This document shows, one piece after another, positions 33,480 to 44,700 of a DNA stretch of 64,000 bases. The stretch is from Chondrosia reniformis. Its lineage: Eukaryota; Porifera; Demospongiae; Chondrillida; Chondrillidae. The notes under the pieces are model-generated. The model was given only the letters and a program-made list of their open reading frames with translations. It made no database searches and was not told the DNA's origin. Location: assembly GCA_947172415.1 (NCBI GenBank), contig OX359195.1:4749501-4813500 (forward strand), written 5' to 3'. Position numbers and translations under genes: made by a program. Every line of letters starts with the position of its first letter. Position 1 is the first letter of the stretch.

Positions 33480-36120
33480 AGACAATGTTATGTGAACTTT
33501 TCAAACTGTGACAGTCTATGCCTTGAAGCTGAAACAAAATCAACTCATCAGTTAATTATAGTCTCACGTAGCCCAGACTGCTATATCGCCTCCATATTTA
33601 CTTGAAGATGTCATGCGGTTGGCGATATAGGGTCTGGAGAATAGCCTATACCGAAAACTCTGCAGTATCCACGCATTCCTGGACACTTGCAGAATGTTGA
33701 CTGGTGAAATAATAATCACATGCAGGCTTATTACAGTTGACGGAAGAGTGAAGCACGAGCATACTGTTATTATGAATGAGATGCGACGCTTGTGGGGTTC
33801 TGCATTTCCAGGCTCTAATCTACGTGGAACTTTCCTACGACAAGGTAGTTGAGGCTCTTCAATGCCAAGGTCTTTTGATGTTGTTGTAGTCCAGAGCATG
33901 TTGAAGTTAGCATCATCCCTGATCATCTCCAGAGTCCCAACTATCATGGTGGCACTCTTTATTCATCCGCTGCAGAGATGTTTGTATGTTGAAAAGTTCT
34001 GCTAAGGTTGCCACTATGTCTGAGAAGCAGTTGGCCAAGCATAGCACCAAATAGAATAGAAAATGTGTTCATCTGTGCTGATACTCCTAGTATACGTGCT
34101 CTCATCTCAGAATCCTTAAAAACTGTCAATGACTCTTGCCAAGTTTCAAGTAAAATTGTATTTATGCGCTTTTACCAAGATTAAGAAACACTCTAAAGAA
34201 AAGCTTACAATTTATTCTATAGGTTTAAGAATCTCGTGATGTCACGATTCTGGACTAAGTAAACAGAAGTGACGGTTTCAACTTGGCCGCTTTTATGTTA
34301 CTGCCGGTACCGATTCTTCTACGGATGCATTCGCTGTTAGAGTACACTTTGTATCAACGCTTGAATACGAAATTTGCTTGAAGTTGGTGTGGTCGAGTTT
34401 TATGCGGCACTAATATAGTGCAATAGAAATTTATGCGCCCAGGTATTGCCTTATGGGGTGCCTCCCATAATTCGTATAAATATAAATCACACATACAATT
34501 GTCGCTTTACGGTACTTTGCAGTGTGTCTGCTTTTACTGTCCACCTAGTAGGGCAAAGTGTGCAAACTCCAGGTATAGTGGGAGCAAGGCTTGCTTTCAG
34601 ACGCTGAAAACAAGCATCTTGTTGCGGTGAATTCTTAATTGGGGCGAGCCTGAGCGAGCCCTACACTGACGAGTTGAACGCCGACCGCGTCTATATATTT
34701 GCCGTACGTCTTACCGTATGTTTCTATTACACTCTACAAAAAAATGGCTCCCGTTCGCGAACAGTGGAATGTTCGCTGCATGCAGGTTCACATGCCTTCG
34801 TAGCTGTACTAAACGAAGACAAGTTGCCAGTCATTCCTCTATTCAAGGTCCACAGGAACGACACTGAGTTCTGCCACCAAGAGGCTTCGCTGCAGCTAAT
34901 TCAGAACCATTTGTTTGCGATCTGCGAATAGGAAATGTCCCAAAATGCACCCTAACTATCCGAGTTTACGGAAGACCGCCTGGAAAGTGCCCTCCTGCAG
35001 TCAGCGCGCCCCTCCTGTTGTTCTCATGGCTTATTCCTTCCACTTCCGGTATTCGTTTCGCGGCGCCTGCCATGTTTTTATTAGCTACTAGGCAGATGAA
35101 AATTATCACCGGGGACAACTCGCCAACAATCACTCCATGTACAGTGGCTCCCTTTGTCTCGCACACTTTAGACACGTCCATTTCGCTTGATTTCTCAGCC
35201 ATTGCCGGGCCAATCCTCTCCACGTCTATTGTCGTACAGCTCACACTTCTGTTAACTGGCACCTTTTGGCATCTTTCACGATTTGCTAACTCTACACCGC
35301 ACCGCGCAATGAACACCCTCCCAGTGGTGATTCAGGGTCACGCAGTCCCGACGCTGTCCTGCCTCCATTTTTTAATTGCCAAACGTCTGTGTGCTACGGC
35401 TATGGCGCACACCTACTACTCGCTCAGGCTCGCCCCCACGATGATTATCATCTGCCTAGTTAACTTTGTGATCTTGTGGGAAGTGGAAAGAACGTCATTC
35501 GAGCACATGCCACCTCTTGATGGTACCACTACAAGATAGGTTTAGTGCATGACCGTAACAGTGGGTGAAGAGAGCTCTTGGTTCTTCATCAGATATAATC
35601 TTAGCCACTCCTGATCGTTAAACAGCCATTGCTGCAGCTCCATTATAACATTATCCTCTGACTTTCGCCAGAGACAAGTTCATTCAAAGAAGAACATCTT
35701 ACTAACAACAATTTAATCAACTTGTTAAAGCTCAATAAATTCTTCATGAGCTTCAAAAGCATCATCTGCCTATCGCAATCAGATGACATATTGTTCCATG
35801 TTGTAGGAATTGATTGTCTCATCTACCAAGATGGTGAAGAATTTACTGGCATGTAGGGAATGAACAATATTACGAAGCACCTTCACTGCCATGACTTTCA
35901 GAATTTCATTCTGAATATTTCCTGAAGTATATTTGTCTGTCTTCTTCTTTAGCCACTCCGAGATCCTTGAATCATCATTGGCTCGAAACTTCAACAATTG
36001 CATGGAATTTGAATCTGTCTCATCTCCATCTCCTCTTTAAGGTAGGCCTTGGCAAGAATCTTAAATTCTGTGTTATTGTCATAAAACACTGATGTCACTC
36101 CAATTTGTCCTTTGGTAATT
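33480..36120 (-). pseudogene. hAT-type transposase pseudogene (ZMYM1-like, DUF4371), copy 2, split by an insert
   Basis: Minus-strand blocks in order: MQLLKFRANDDSRISEWLKK, SGNIQNEILKVMAVKVLRN and FFTILVDETINSYNMEQYV (35779-36003); GVAKIISDEEPRALFTHCYG plus HALNLS (about 35545-35620); then, after an unrelated insert at about 34190-35540, LTVFKDSEMRARILGVSAQM plus NTFSILFGAMLGQL (about 34000-34150), HTNISAA (near 33970) and EEPQLPCRRKVPRRLEPGNA (about 33800). Stops and frame changes are frequent. Same family as the 18.6-19.9 kb copy but diverged. Confidence 0.8.
34190..35545. other. GC-richer insert of unknown origin inside the hAT remnant
   Basis: Sits between two collinear parts of the hAT pseudogene and is visibly richer in G/C than the surroundings, especially after 34640. 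GGGGCGAGCCTGAGCGAG occurs at about 34640 (plus) and 35430-35450 (minus), an inverted pair. ORFs on both strands exist (plus 35018-35539; minus 34966-35316, containing ATVHGVIVGELSPV), but no family is assigned with confidence. Probably a transposed segment with captured coding sequence. Confidence 0.5.
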
Positions 36121-36721
36121 GAGCTAACAAGCTTTCCCCTATGTTATGCATAGTTGTTGGACCTGTAACAGTCATGAACAAAGCATCTGCATGACATTTA
36201 TTCTTTTAATGCTTGGCGAAATTGACTTCGGCATCTTTCCTATTTGTGTACCCTGTTGAGGTTGGCTCCACACATGACGCAGAGAGCTTCTTTTCTTTAT
36301 GCACCTTCACACATATGTGGCACAAGACCTTATCATTGCATTCCACATAATGCAGCCATGACCACCTATCAATTCAGCATTTCAAAGTTAACATTGCTAG
36401 CTAGCTATTTTAATTAGCAAATGAGCAAAATCCTCACCTGGTATACCAGCTCTCTTGGAAAGTTCATGAAATGATCGTATTCACACGGATTTGACACTTG
36501 GGGTACACAAAACCTGTTTGAGGCTGGTGAGGTTTATCACCTATTGTTGGCATTGCCAGGTTCACGTGCTTCAGGCAGTCACTTCCGTTCCGAGTTGAAC
36601 TCGCTGTCTGGCCTCCATGTTTTTATGACGTTTCTAATCAATTGCATGACAAAACATGGCGGAAGATACAGTAGGTGTATATACTGTTCCATTTACAATC
36701 AGTAATGACCGCGTGTATATG

Positions 36722-37335
36722 CAGTGCTGAAAATAACTATTTGGTTATGCTAGGGCATATGTCCAAACAAATTCAATTATGGTCGGATGCTGAGATAATT
36801 TGGTCGGACGTTATACTTTCTTCGCAGCATCATTGCGTGCGCGTGCTGATCAGACTGAGCGTGGTCTTTGACGTTGCTCGTGCGAACTGAATCGGCACCG
36901 ACGATCCATCGTTTGCTGAAATTTCATCGACCCCTTATGCTCGCCTTAAACTTGCTGCAGATGGAGCACTTTAGTCGCTTCACTGTTTTCTTTCCGCTTT
37001 CTGATACTGTGTCGCAGTCGAGCCATGATACGGTTTGATACTCACAATCCAAGTCCGTGCGTCACTTCTTGAGTGTTTCGAAGCTGACAGCTCGCTTCTG
37101 TGCAGGTTTGCCCTCTGACGCTTTGGAAGGTCCCCTCTTCATCTTACCACTGATACTTGATTCAATTTCAAACAAATTAAAACGTGTGAAACCATTTACA
37201 CATTGTTCCTCCATTACAGATTAACGGTCGGCCATTTTGTGCTCGGTCAAGATGGCCAACCATAGCTTTGAATTTTCGAACCAATGATTTTTTACGCGGA
37301 AATGGACCGATGACCGACCGTTATTTTCAGCACTG
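36722..37335 (-). mobile_element. Deletion derivative of a hAT transposon carrying a zinc-finger exon
   Basis: Ends are CAGTGCTGAAAATAAC at 36722 and its reverse complement at 37335 (614 bp). CAGTG ends are typical of hAT elements. Inside, on the minus strand from about 37142, is the N-terminal domain of a ZNF862/KIAA1586-like hAT protein: MKRGPSKASEGKPAQKRAVS, then VKRLKCSICSKFKASIRGR and WIVGADSVRTSNVKDHA (CxxC...H). Two in-frame stops are present and the catalytic part is missing. An exact 8-bp target duplication was not seen. Confidence 0.7.
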
Positions 37336-37619
37336 ATATGTACTAAAAACAAACAAGGAATAATTCCTCATTTGGATGGCCATTTTTAGATATCTAATAT
37401 AAAAATGCCCAGTAAACTATGCGTTTTTAGTTAACACTTGCGTAATATATATACTTGCCATATGTAATGTTTTTCGTTTTGATACAGTTATACCGCAATA
37501 GGAACCTAGGCATAGTTGGAAATGTCTCATACCTGGCCTACCTGACTGTGATAGTCAGGAACTATTAACAGATATTTTAAAGCTCTGGATGACCAGTCGT
37601 GGGTTTTCGCTGGCTTCTA

Positions 37620-38460
37620 AGCTACTAGAAGACTACAAGGAGTCCACCAAGACCACATCTAAGTGAAAAAAAGGCATTCACAGACAATTGCAACAACAAT
37701 ACTAGTGTGCTCGTAAACAACATAGTGGTTTTGAGCCATACATGTCCATATGATTGCAGCATTTACATGCAGATATATTATCGGATATAAAAATGAGTAA
37801 ATCATGTTCGCTTTTGCTTCCTTTTCTTTAATGTGAAATCCTGATTGTCGGTCACTGTGTTTTGCGCCCCATACCATAACACATCCACCACCATGTTTGA
37901 CGGTTTACTGAATGCAACAGGGATTCAATACCTCATTTGAGTTCCTACGAACATAGGTATGCCCTTCGCTCTGAATTTTGATTCATCTGAAAAGATGATT
38001 TTACCCAAGTCTTCGACTGTTCAATCTTTGTGTTCAAGGGCAAATTGCAGACACTTTTTTCTGTTAGCTGCACTAAGAAAAGGTGTCTGTCTTACAATTC
38101 TCCCATGCATCCCAAAGTCAACCAATGTTCTCTTCACTGTTGACACGGAAACAGAAATGCCATAATTTACATTCAGCTAATATGTGGCAATGGATGTAGC
38201 AGTGCGAAATCGATCTTTCTTGCATAAATGTAATATTGTGGTCTTTGCTCAGTCGGTGAGCTTTTTTGGACGTCCGCATTTGGCTTGATCTTCCACTCTG
38301 CCTGTCTTCTCATATTTTAGGAGTAAATTTCTCACGCAAGTGTGGCTACAGCCAAACTGACCAGCAACCTGGCGTTGAGAAACACCCTGCTCTGTAAGGA
38401 CAATAATACGTGCTCTGTCTCAATGAGAGTTAGTTTTACCGTGATTTTCACTCTAATGTT
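37620..38460 (-). pseudogene. Tc1-type transposase pseudogene
   Basis: Minus-strand translation gives the Tc1 order: VSQRQVAGQFGCSHTCVRNL plus LLKYEKTGRVEDQAKCGRP (paired HTH, GRP hinge) at about 38270-38400, then KKDRFRTATSIAT, VSTVKRTLVDFGMHGRIVRQ, NRKKCLQFALEHKD, DLGKIIFSDESKF (first catalytic Asp of DDE in the IIFSDESKF block) near 37990 and VVDVLWYGAQ near 37870. Several stops and frameshifts are present. The last catalytic block and clear terminal repeats were not recognised. Confidence 0.85.
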
Positions 38461-38589
38461 TCGTAGTAACTCAGTATAGGCGGGAAAACAGTTGATAGCG
38501 TATATTCGTTCACTTTCGTGGGTATACGTAACTATAACAGCGATTTCTCGAAGGGAACAAAGAGTCTTTACCAACGCCATTTAAAATAT

Positions 38590-39200
38590 TGCGTAGACTT
38601 TCATTTTAAGAGAGGCCTTCTTGGGTAAATGTGTAGTGCCTCTGCTTCTTCCACGGGGATTGCCTCTGTCTCTGCCTCTGCCACGTGTAGTGCCTCTGCC
38701 TCTTCCACGGGTATTGCCTCTACCTCTGCCACGTGTAGTGCCTCTGCCTCTTCAACGAGTATTGCCTCTACCTCTTCCCCGGAAAGATTGTCTACCTCTT
38801 CCACTAATAAGGTGTCCTTCATTTACACCATCAGTTAACTAAGTCTCTGATTCAGGGTCACTGTCAGTATGGCTAGAAGTACCTATGTTGTTTTCATCCT
38901 GATAGCTGATATCTAGCTCAAAATCACTCAGGTCCTCACTAGGACTACCTTCACTTGAAGTGTTTCTACTTTCCCAAAACAAACCACTTCTTTCTACCTC
39001 GTGTTTTTCCTTTTTGGCTACACTATGGGTACTTTTTGCAGGTGATGGCGATTTGCACTTTTTGTGGGCATTATCCTCACCTGAATCGTATTGCAAACTT
39101 TCATCCAATTCATTTGTAGAAGCATCATCTGAAGTTGAACCAAATTCGCCCTAAAATAATCTAAAATATCAGAACTTGTGAACTGCCTAGTGGCCATTTT
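38590..39200 (-). pseudogene. Piggybac-like element fragment: N-terminal acidic region and RG-rich tract
   Basis: From ATG near 39200 (MATRQFTSSDILDYF), a frameshift leads into an acidic/Ser-rich region ending SYQDENNIGTSSHTDSDPES. A tract of RGRG repeats follows (38640-38800; minus-strand frame RGRGNTRGRGRGTTRGRG). The same layout (acidic Ser-rich, then RG-rich) opens the piggyBac-type pseudogene at 44.5-45.1 kb. The DNA of the RG tract is a minisatellite (CTCTGCC/CTTCCACG units), and ORFs on the other strand are shadows. Confidence 0.55.
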
Positions 39201-39209
39201 GTTAATCTA

Positions 39210-40815
39210 CAGTGAAAGTCGTTTATTGACGAGCGGCCATTTTTTGAATATACAAATCGTATACGGGTCTTTTACGGAAAAAATTGGCAAAAATGTAATT
39301 GTGTAAAAATGTAATTTCATAAGTATTATATATACAGAACAACATTAATTCATTTGAATAACATTTCACATTACTCATAGTGGTCATGGATCGAAGCAAT
39401 TCTACTATATTATCTAAAATAATTTAACAAAATTTCGGTTGTAACAAAAGGTTTTGAAAAAAACGGTTTTAAACAACAATGAAATTTTAGGGGCGAATCT
39501 TGGAAAATTTTGTTTATAACGAATTAAGCTTTCCTGGTCTGGTGTTTTGATCCTGGACATGTTAAGTTTTTGTGAATGAAGTGTGTACGCATAGCGGGTA
39601 CAAACATTATAATGAATTCGATGTTATTTTGGCGGTCAAGTAATAACTAATACCTTAACACCTTAAGTATTTAGTATTTTTCGTTCTAGCTGCTGAAGTT
39701 GATTTTAAGATGTGTGCCCGAAAACGTATCTTTATATAACACTTATGCAAATTTGTGTTTTGTCAATGAATATTAATGAGAACCTTGCCACCTGTGTATT
39801 ACAGCCAGCAAGTTTGTCTCCCTTGGGTGACCGCATTAGGCAGGTTCCACTGTATATGCAACATACGATTTAAAATGGCCGCTTTTTGACAGTTCTAATT
39901 GTTTTTGGGCTTCATTCACCTGACAAGCGCATATTGTTGTAAGTTTCTTTGTTGTTCATGTTTAGGATTTTATTTAGTTACAATAACTGTTTTGATGTTT
40001 TGTCCAATTGTTAGTTTATGTACGTGTGCTGCCTACTAGTCAAAAGTACTGACAGTATCAGAGCATTTTGATCTATTTATGCTATTTCTAAATGAAACAC
40101 TTATTTATATCCTTGATTGTACCCTTTTTGTAATTATTGCTTCAAAATTACATAGGGTTGTACACACATTGCCTTCTTCTGACCTTAGAAACGTGGCAAC
40201 ATAAAAATAATGTTAATCTTCTTTCAAGGTATGCAACGTAATTGAAGCTATCCACGAGAAAAAGAAAGTTAAAGATTTTTTAAGCAAAATCTGATTTGGG
40301 ATCTTGCTAAGTGTCATTTACATATGTGTACAAGCTTATAGGGTTTCCTTCATTTATCTTCAATGCATGAAGTAGCTTAGCTATATATGAATTCTGTAAT
40401 TACAAGATATACAGTTAATGTATAAATGAGAATATATCTGTGAACGTATAGTAAATTGCAAGCAATTAAATAATTCAATAAATACTAGTTAACAATACAT
40501 CATGCATATTTAAGCTATCAGTGTACCAATTAACTTTTATTGACAGCCATGAGAACCATTTTACCAGCCCTAGAACCTCCCTCTAGTATTTTATTTCTGT
40601 AGTATTCTCTAATACTTAGTTTTGACCTTTCATATTTGGTTTTTAGTAATTGCATATCTACACTTTTCTCCCCCAATTTATTTCTGTAGTATCTGGTATT
40701 CTCTACTGCTTGTTTCTCAAGGTTCCTTTAATTCACCTAAATATTTGTTTACTGCATGCTGCTCAGTTGTGCTAAGTTTTTTTGTAATTATGTCCTCTGC
40801 TAAACCTTCAATATT
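39210..40815. other. Non-coding stretch with old element pieces
   Basis: Contains a reverse pogo-type end at 39832-39853 and long AT-rich DNA. No ORF with a recognised motif. Confidence 0.5.
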
Positions 40816-40817
40816 GA

Positions 40818-41129
40818 CTATGTTTGATTTGACTCTTGATAGCAGTATGTTTTTCTTCTTACCCCCACCAACGTTACAGATAACTTGACATTTGTTAACC
40901 CATTCCTGGGTTTTAGGTTGTTGGCTTCCCTATACCAAGGATCCCATTTTTCATGGTTATATGGGAGGTCAGGATCCTCTATTTCTGGTTCTACAGTGGT
41001 AAGGATAGGCATCCTAGCTTCAGCTATTGAATATTCTTCCCCTTGGTCCTCATTTGCTGTCACTGTGGACATTAACTTCTTAGCTGTGTCAGGTGGGGTC
41101 AGCAAGTCAGCAGGTATAGCCATACACAT
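40818..41129 (-). other. Open frame of unknown origin
   Basis: Minus-strand frame of 103 codons (MCMAIPADLLTPPDTAKKLM..., with EPEIEDPDLPYNHEKWDPWY). It looks protein-like and acidic. TTAACCCATTCCTGGG at about 40895 on the plus strand resembles a piggyBac-type end (TTAACCC). It could be a TE-encoded fragment; no function is assigned. Confidence 0.3.
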
Positions 41130-41738
41130 CCACTCAATTATTTTATGTAAATCTACAACCTATTTATTCAGTGCATGCAGGCTCTGCTCACCTTCAGTTT
41201 TTTGTAAGGCTGAACCTCTTTAAAATCTATAGCTGCTATTCTTCACAGGATATAAGTCACTTTCCCTCTAAATATCAGGTACATGTCATGTGATATTGTC
41301 CAAAAGTAGGTGATTTGAAATTCTGATTCCTTATTTGTACCTAGGCACAATCAAGGCTATAAATAGTACATGGAATCAGTCTATACTTAGAAATCAACTT
41401 CTGAGCATGCTCAACTCCACATTACTTTGACATATACTTTATAATGCAATAATTTTGTATAAACAGTAATGTATAAAGAAACATTGAAATGGTCTTTATA
41501 AACAGGTTTTATTGTATATAAAAAGTGCATGGATGTATATGGGTGAACCATAATATTAATCAATTAAGTACAACAAAGCCGAAGCATAATAGGTACAACT
41601 GTACACATTCTAAGGAAATTGAATTGAGATGTACATATGTTGGTATATATATATAAACATAAGTGGAACTCCTGTTGATAAGATTACCAGTTCAGTATTA
41701 ATAGGAAATACTATAATGTCATTCTCGCATCTAATGAT

Positions 41739-44700
41739 TTATATTAAATGTGGTTCGTATATGGCATGCTTGTGTAGTGGCAAAGGGCACACAACAAAGA
41801 CTTCTTCCTCATGCCGCTCTATCTTAATTTTTGTTACCACAGAGCATACCCTTGCATGAATGTAGGTGACAGGTACAAACATTGCTGGAGGTTGCATGGT
41901 TGTGTCCCAAAATTCAGTTGGGGAACCAAAGAAATATTGATCTGGATGGATATTATACCAGTTCACACTTTTGGGCACATGATGTATTTCTCAAATGTGT
42001 CCTTCATTTGGGCTTTTTTAAGGTGGTAAAGAGTAGTAGGTAAATGTCTGGCAAATTCGACCAGGGCTCTAGCATTCAATGCATTTGCTATTGCTAAGAT
42101 AAACCCAGAAATGAACTTCAGTAGCAAAACAAGGGCATTATTCGATGTTTTAGCAAATGCTTGCCATGCTAGTAGGAAAACAACAAAGGTTTTAATCAGT
42201 TTTCCCTCTGGTGTTACCATTTCTTGTTGGTCGTTACTTTCAAGGTCATCCTGTAAATCATGCAGTTCTCCTACTTCCAGCAATGTAACATTGTGGTCAC
42301 CAAATATAAAAATGGCCACCTGAAATTTTTCTAAATTTAGCAGTTTATAGCAGACGACTAAGCAACTTATTCGAGTTTTTCTTTTTTGAATATTTAATAG
42401 ATATATCTAGGTAACGATTGCAAAGAAATTCGCTTTGTTGATTTTTAGAAATTAGACTAAATACGGCTCTAATATTAACGCCATTTTCTTTCGTCAAACT
42501 TTATAATTTTTTCTGAAGTGGACATATAAGCTAGAAACCTCAAACTTTGTCAGTTTGTTTGGTAAATATCATACTAAAATCATAATGCAGTAAATTTGAT
42601 AACATGAAAAAATGTAGGAGTAGGATAACAAAATGTTGCCACCTATTAAAATGACGGCTTTTAGAAGGTTACAGGAAGTTATTTAGTTAGTTAACAAAAT
42701 TCTAGTTACAAATTAAACATGATATACATATACTTGCAGTTACTGATGTAGGTTTGCATCATTTTAGGGTTACTGAGGCTGAAAACCTTTGTTCCATCTT
42801 TTCTTTTTGCTTCCCTTTGGTCTACCACTGCTTGTTTGGGACAGTGGTGGATGGGATCTCTTTTACTAAGGATTTGGTATCTTGTGTTGTCAAACATGGA
42901 GGAATGAAGTAATGAGTGACAATCCTTGCTTAATGTCTGACAAAGATATGGTTGATTAGGGCAATCAGGGCATCTTCTTTGGGTTTTCTGACCACAATAA
43001 ATGCAGCGTTCTCTAGGACTATTTGGAAAAGGCTTGCTGCCATGAATAATACGAAAGGATTCTGGAGGAAGATGAAATGGTTGAATAACATTGCAGGATG
43101 ATGTAGTAACTGTAGATTGGGAGATGGGAGTTCGAGGAAGTAAACGTATTGGCCCATGATGGAGTAGTAGTAAATGTAGGTTGAGTGATGGGAGGAGGTA
43201 AATGAATCGGCCCAACAACATTGAAGGATGGCGGAGTAGTAACTGTGGATTGAGTGATGGGAGGCCTAGGAGGTAAATGAATTGGTCCAACAACATTGCA
43301 GTATGGTAGAGAATTAGTAGTAACTGTAGGTTGGATGATAGTAGGTTGCTGGCAGTATTTGGCTATGGTTTGGAGAACAAATTCATCTCTAAATGCATTC
43401 TGTGTGATGGCTTTCATGTCATGTTCCATTCTTATCCAGTTGGATAAAAGTGTTGAGAATGGAGATGTCAATTAGGTGATAAAAAGGTGTTTTCCAGTAT
43501 TTCAGGGTCTTTCTGTTTGCATTGCCATATGACAGGTACTGGTCAGATTTGTCAACACCACCCATGTAGCTATTGTACCTTGCTACAACAATAGGGATAG
43601 GGATGTCCCTTCTTCTGCTTCCATGGGGGTCTTGACAAACCTGTTCACAGTAGAGGTGCTATGACCTGGGTGGGTGGTGGATGCCATGGATACCACTTTG
43701 CTATCCTTCCAGCTCACATACACCATGGCAGGTTGGGATGGTGCTCTCAACCAATAGCCTGTACCCCTTTCAAGATTTTTGGTTTTTCAAGATGTTCCTT
43801 CATCTGCTGGACCTCACTTGGTATGCCTCTCCTTGTCGATCTTATTGTTCCTGTCGCAAACACTTGTAGTTTGAATAAGTCCTCAAATAATGCTGGACTA
43901 GTATAGAAATTGTCGCAGTACAGGTGGTAGCACTGGAATAAGTAGGGTTCTAGTAGCTTCATGACAACATCATATGACTGACCATGCTGACTAGGCTGCT
44001 CCCTTGCTCCACTGTAGAGATCAAAATCCACAGTATATCCTGTAGGGTCAGCTAGAATCCAGTACTTAAAACCCCACTTGGTAGGCTTATTCTTTATGTA
44101 CTGCCTAAAAAGATGCCTTCCTTTGTTTCACACCATACGTTCATCAACAGAAAGTTCCTGTAGTGGTTGGTAAAATTTGTAACACTTTTCTTTTATGGCT
44201 TGCTGTAAGGGTAGAATCTTCTTTAGGGGGTGTTAGCTTCCCAGCTCTTCTTCTTGGGAAACAATGCGGATAAATGAAGCAATAGCTTCAAATCTGTGCC
44301 TGCTCATAAGTTGTGCTAATACAGGCATTCCTTGAGCACGATTTAAATTCCAAGCCTGACGATACGATTGTATGTGGTTAATACCCAATAGAACAAGAAC
44401 AGCCAAGAATCTTCTGAGCTCTTCTTTGGTAAGGTCTTGTCTTTTAAAGAGGCGGTAAGTGTACTTTTTATCATTTTTCTTCAATTCTGCATACTCGTTG
44501 GTGCATCTTACCAGCCTCTCTAATTTAGCATCATCCTACAAGAGCTCAAAAAGATCCAAGGCTGAAGGGTTGATCAGAGTTCTCAAGAAATGTGGCCCAG
44601 GATTTCGTAATGGGCAAAAATCAGGTAAATGAACACCTAAAGGGTCAACTATAGCTATGGATGATGCAATATTTGGAAGGGCTGTACCTGTCACCTGTAA

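Noticed and set aside
35018..35539. 173-aa ORF with hydrophobic stretches, possible membrane protein
   Set aside because: It sits in an insert inside a hAT pseudogene, has no family match I can name and no splice or promoter context.
38601..38842. ORFs rich in VEEAEALHVAE or LPLPRVLPLP repeats
   Set aside because: They are other-frame readings of the RG-rich piggyBac-like tract; the RGRG frame matches the better-preserved copy at 44.7 kb.
33066..39853. A single 6.8-kb Tigger element bounded by opposed CAGTGGAACC ends
   Set aside because: The DNA between them is made of hAT, Tc1 and piggyBac remnants and no pogo transposase is present; the ends match only over about 12 bp.
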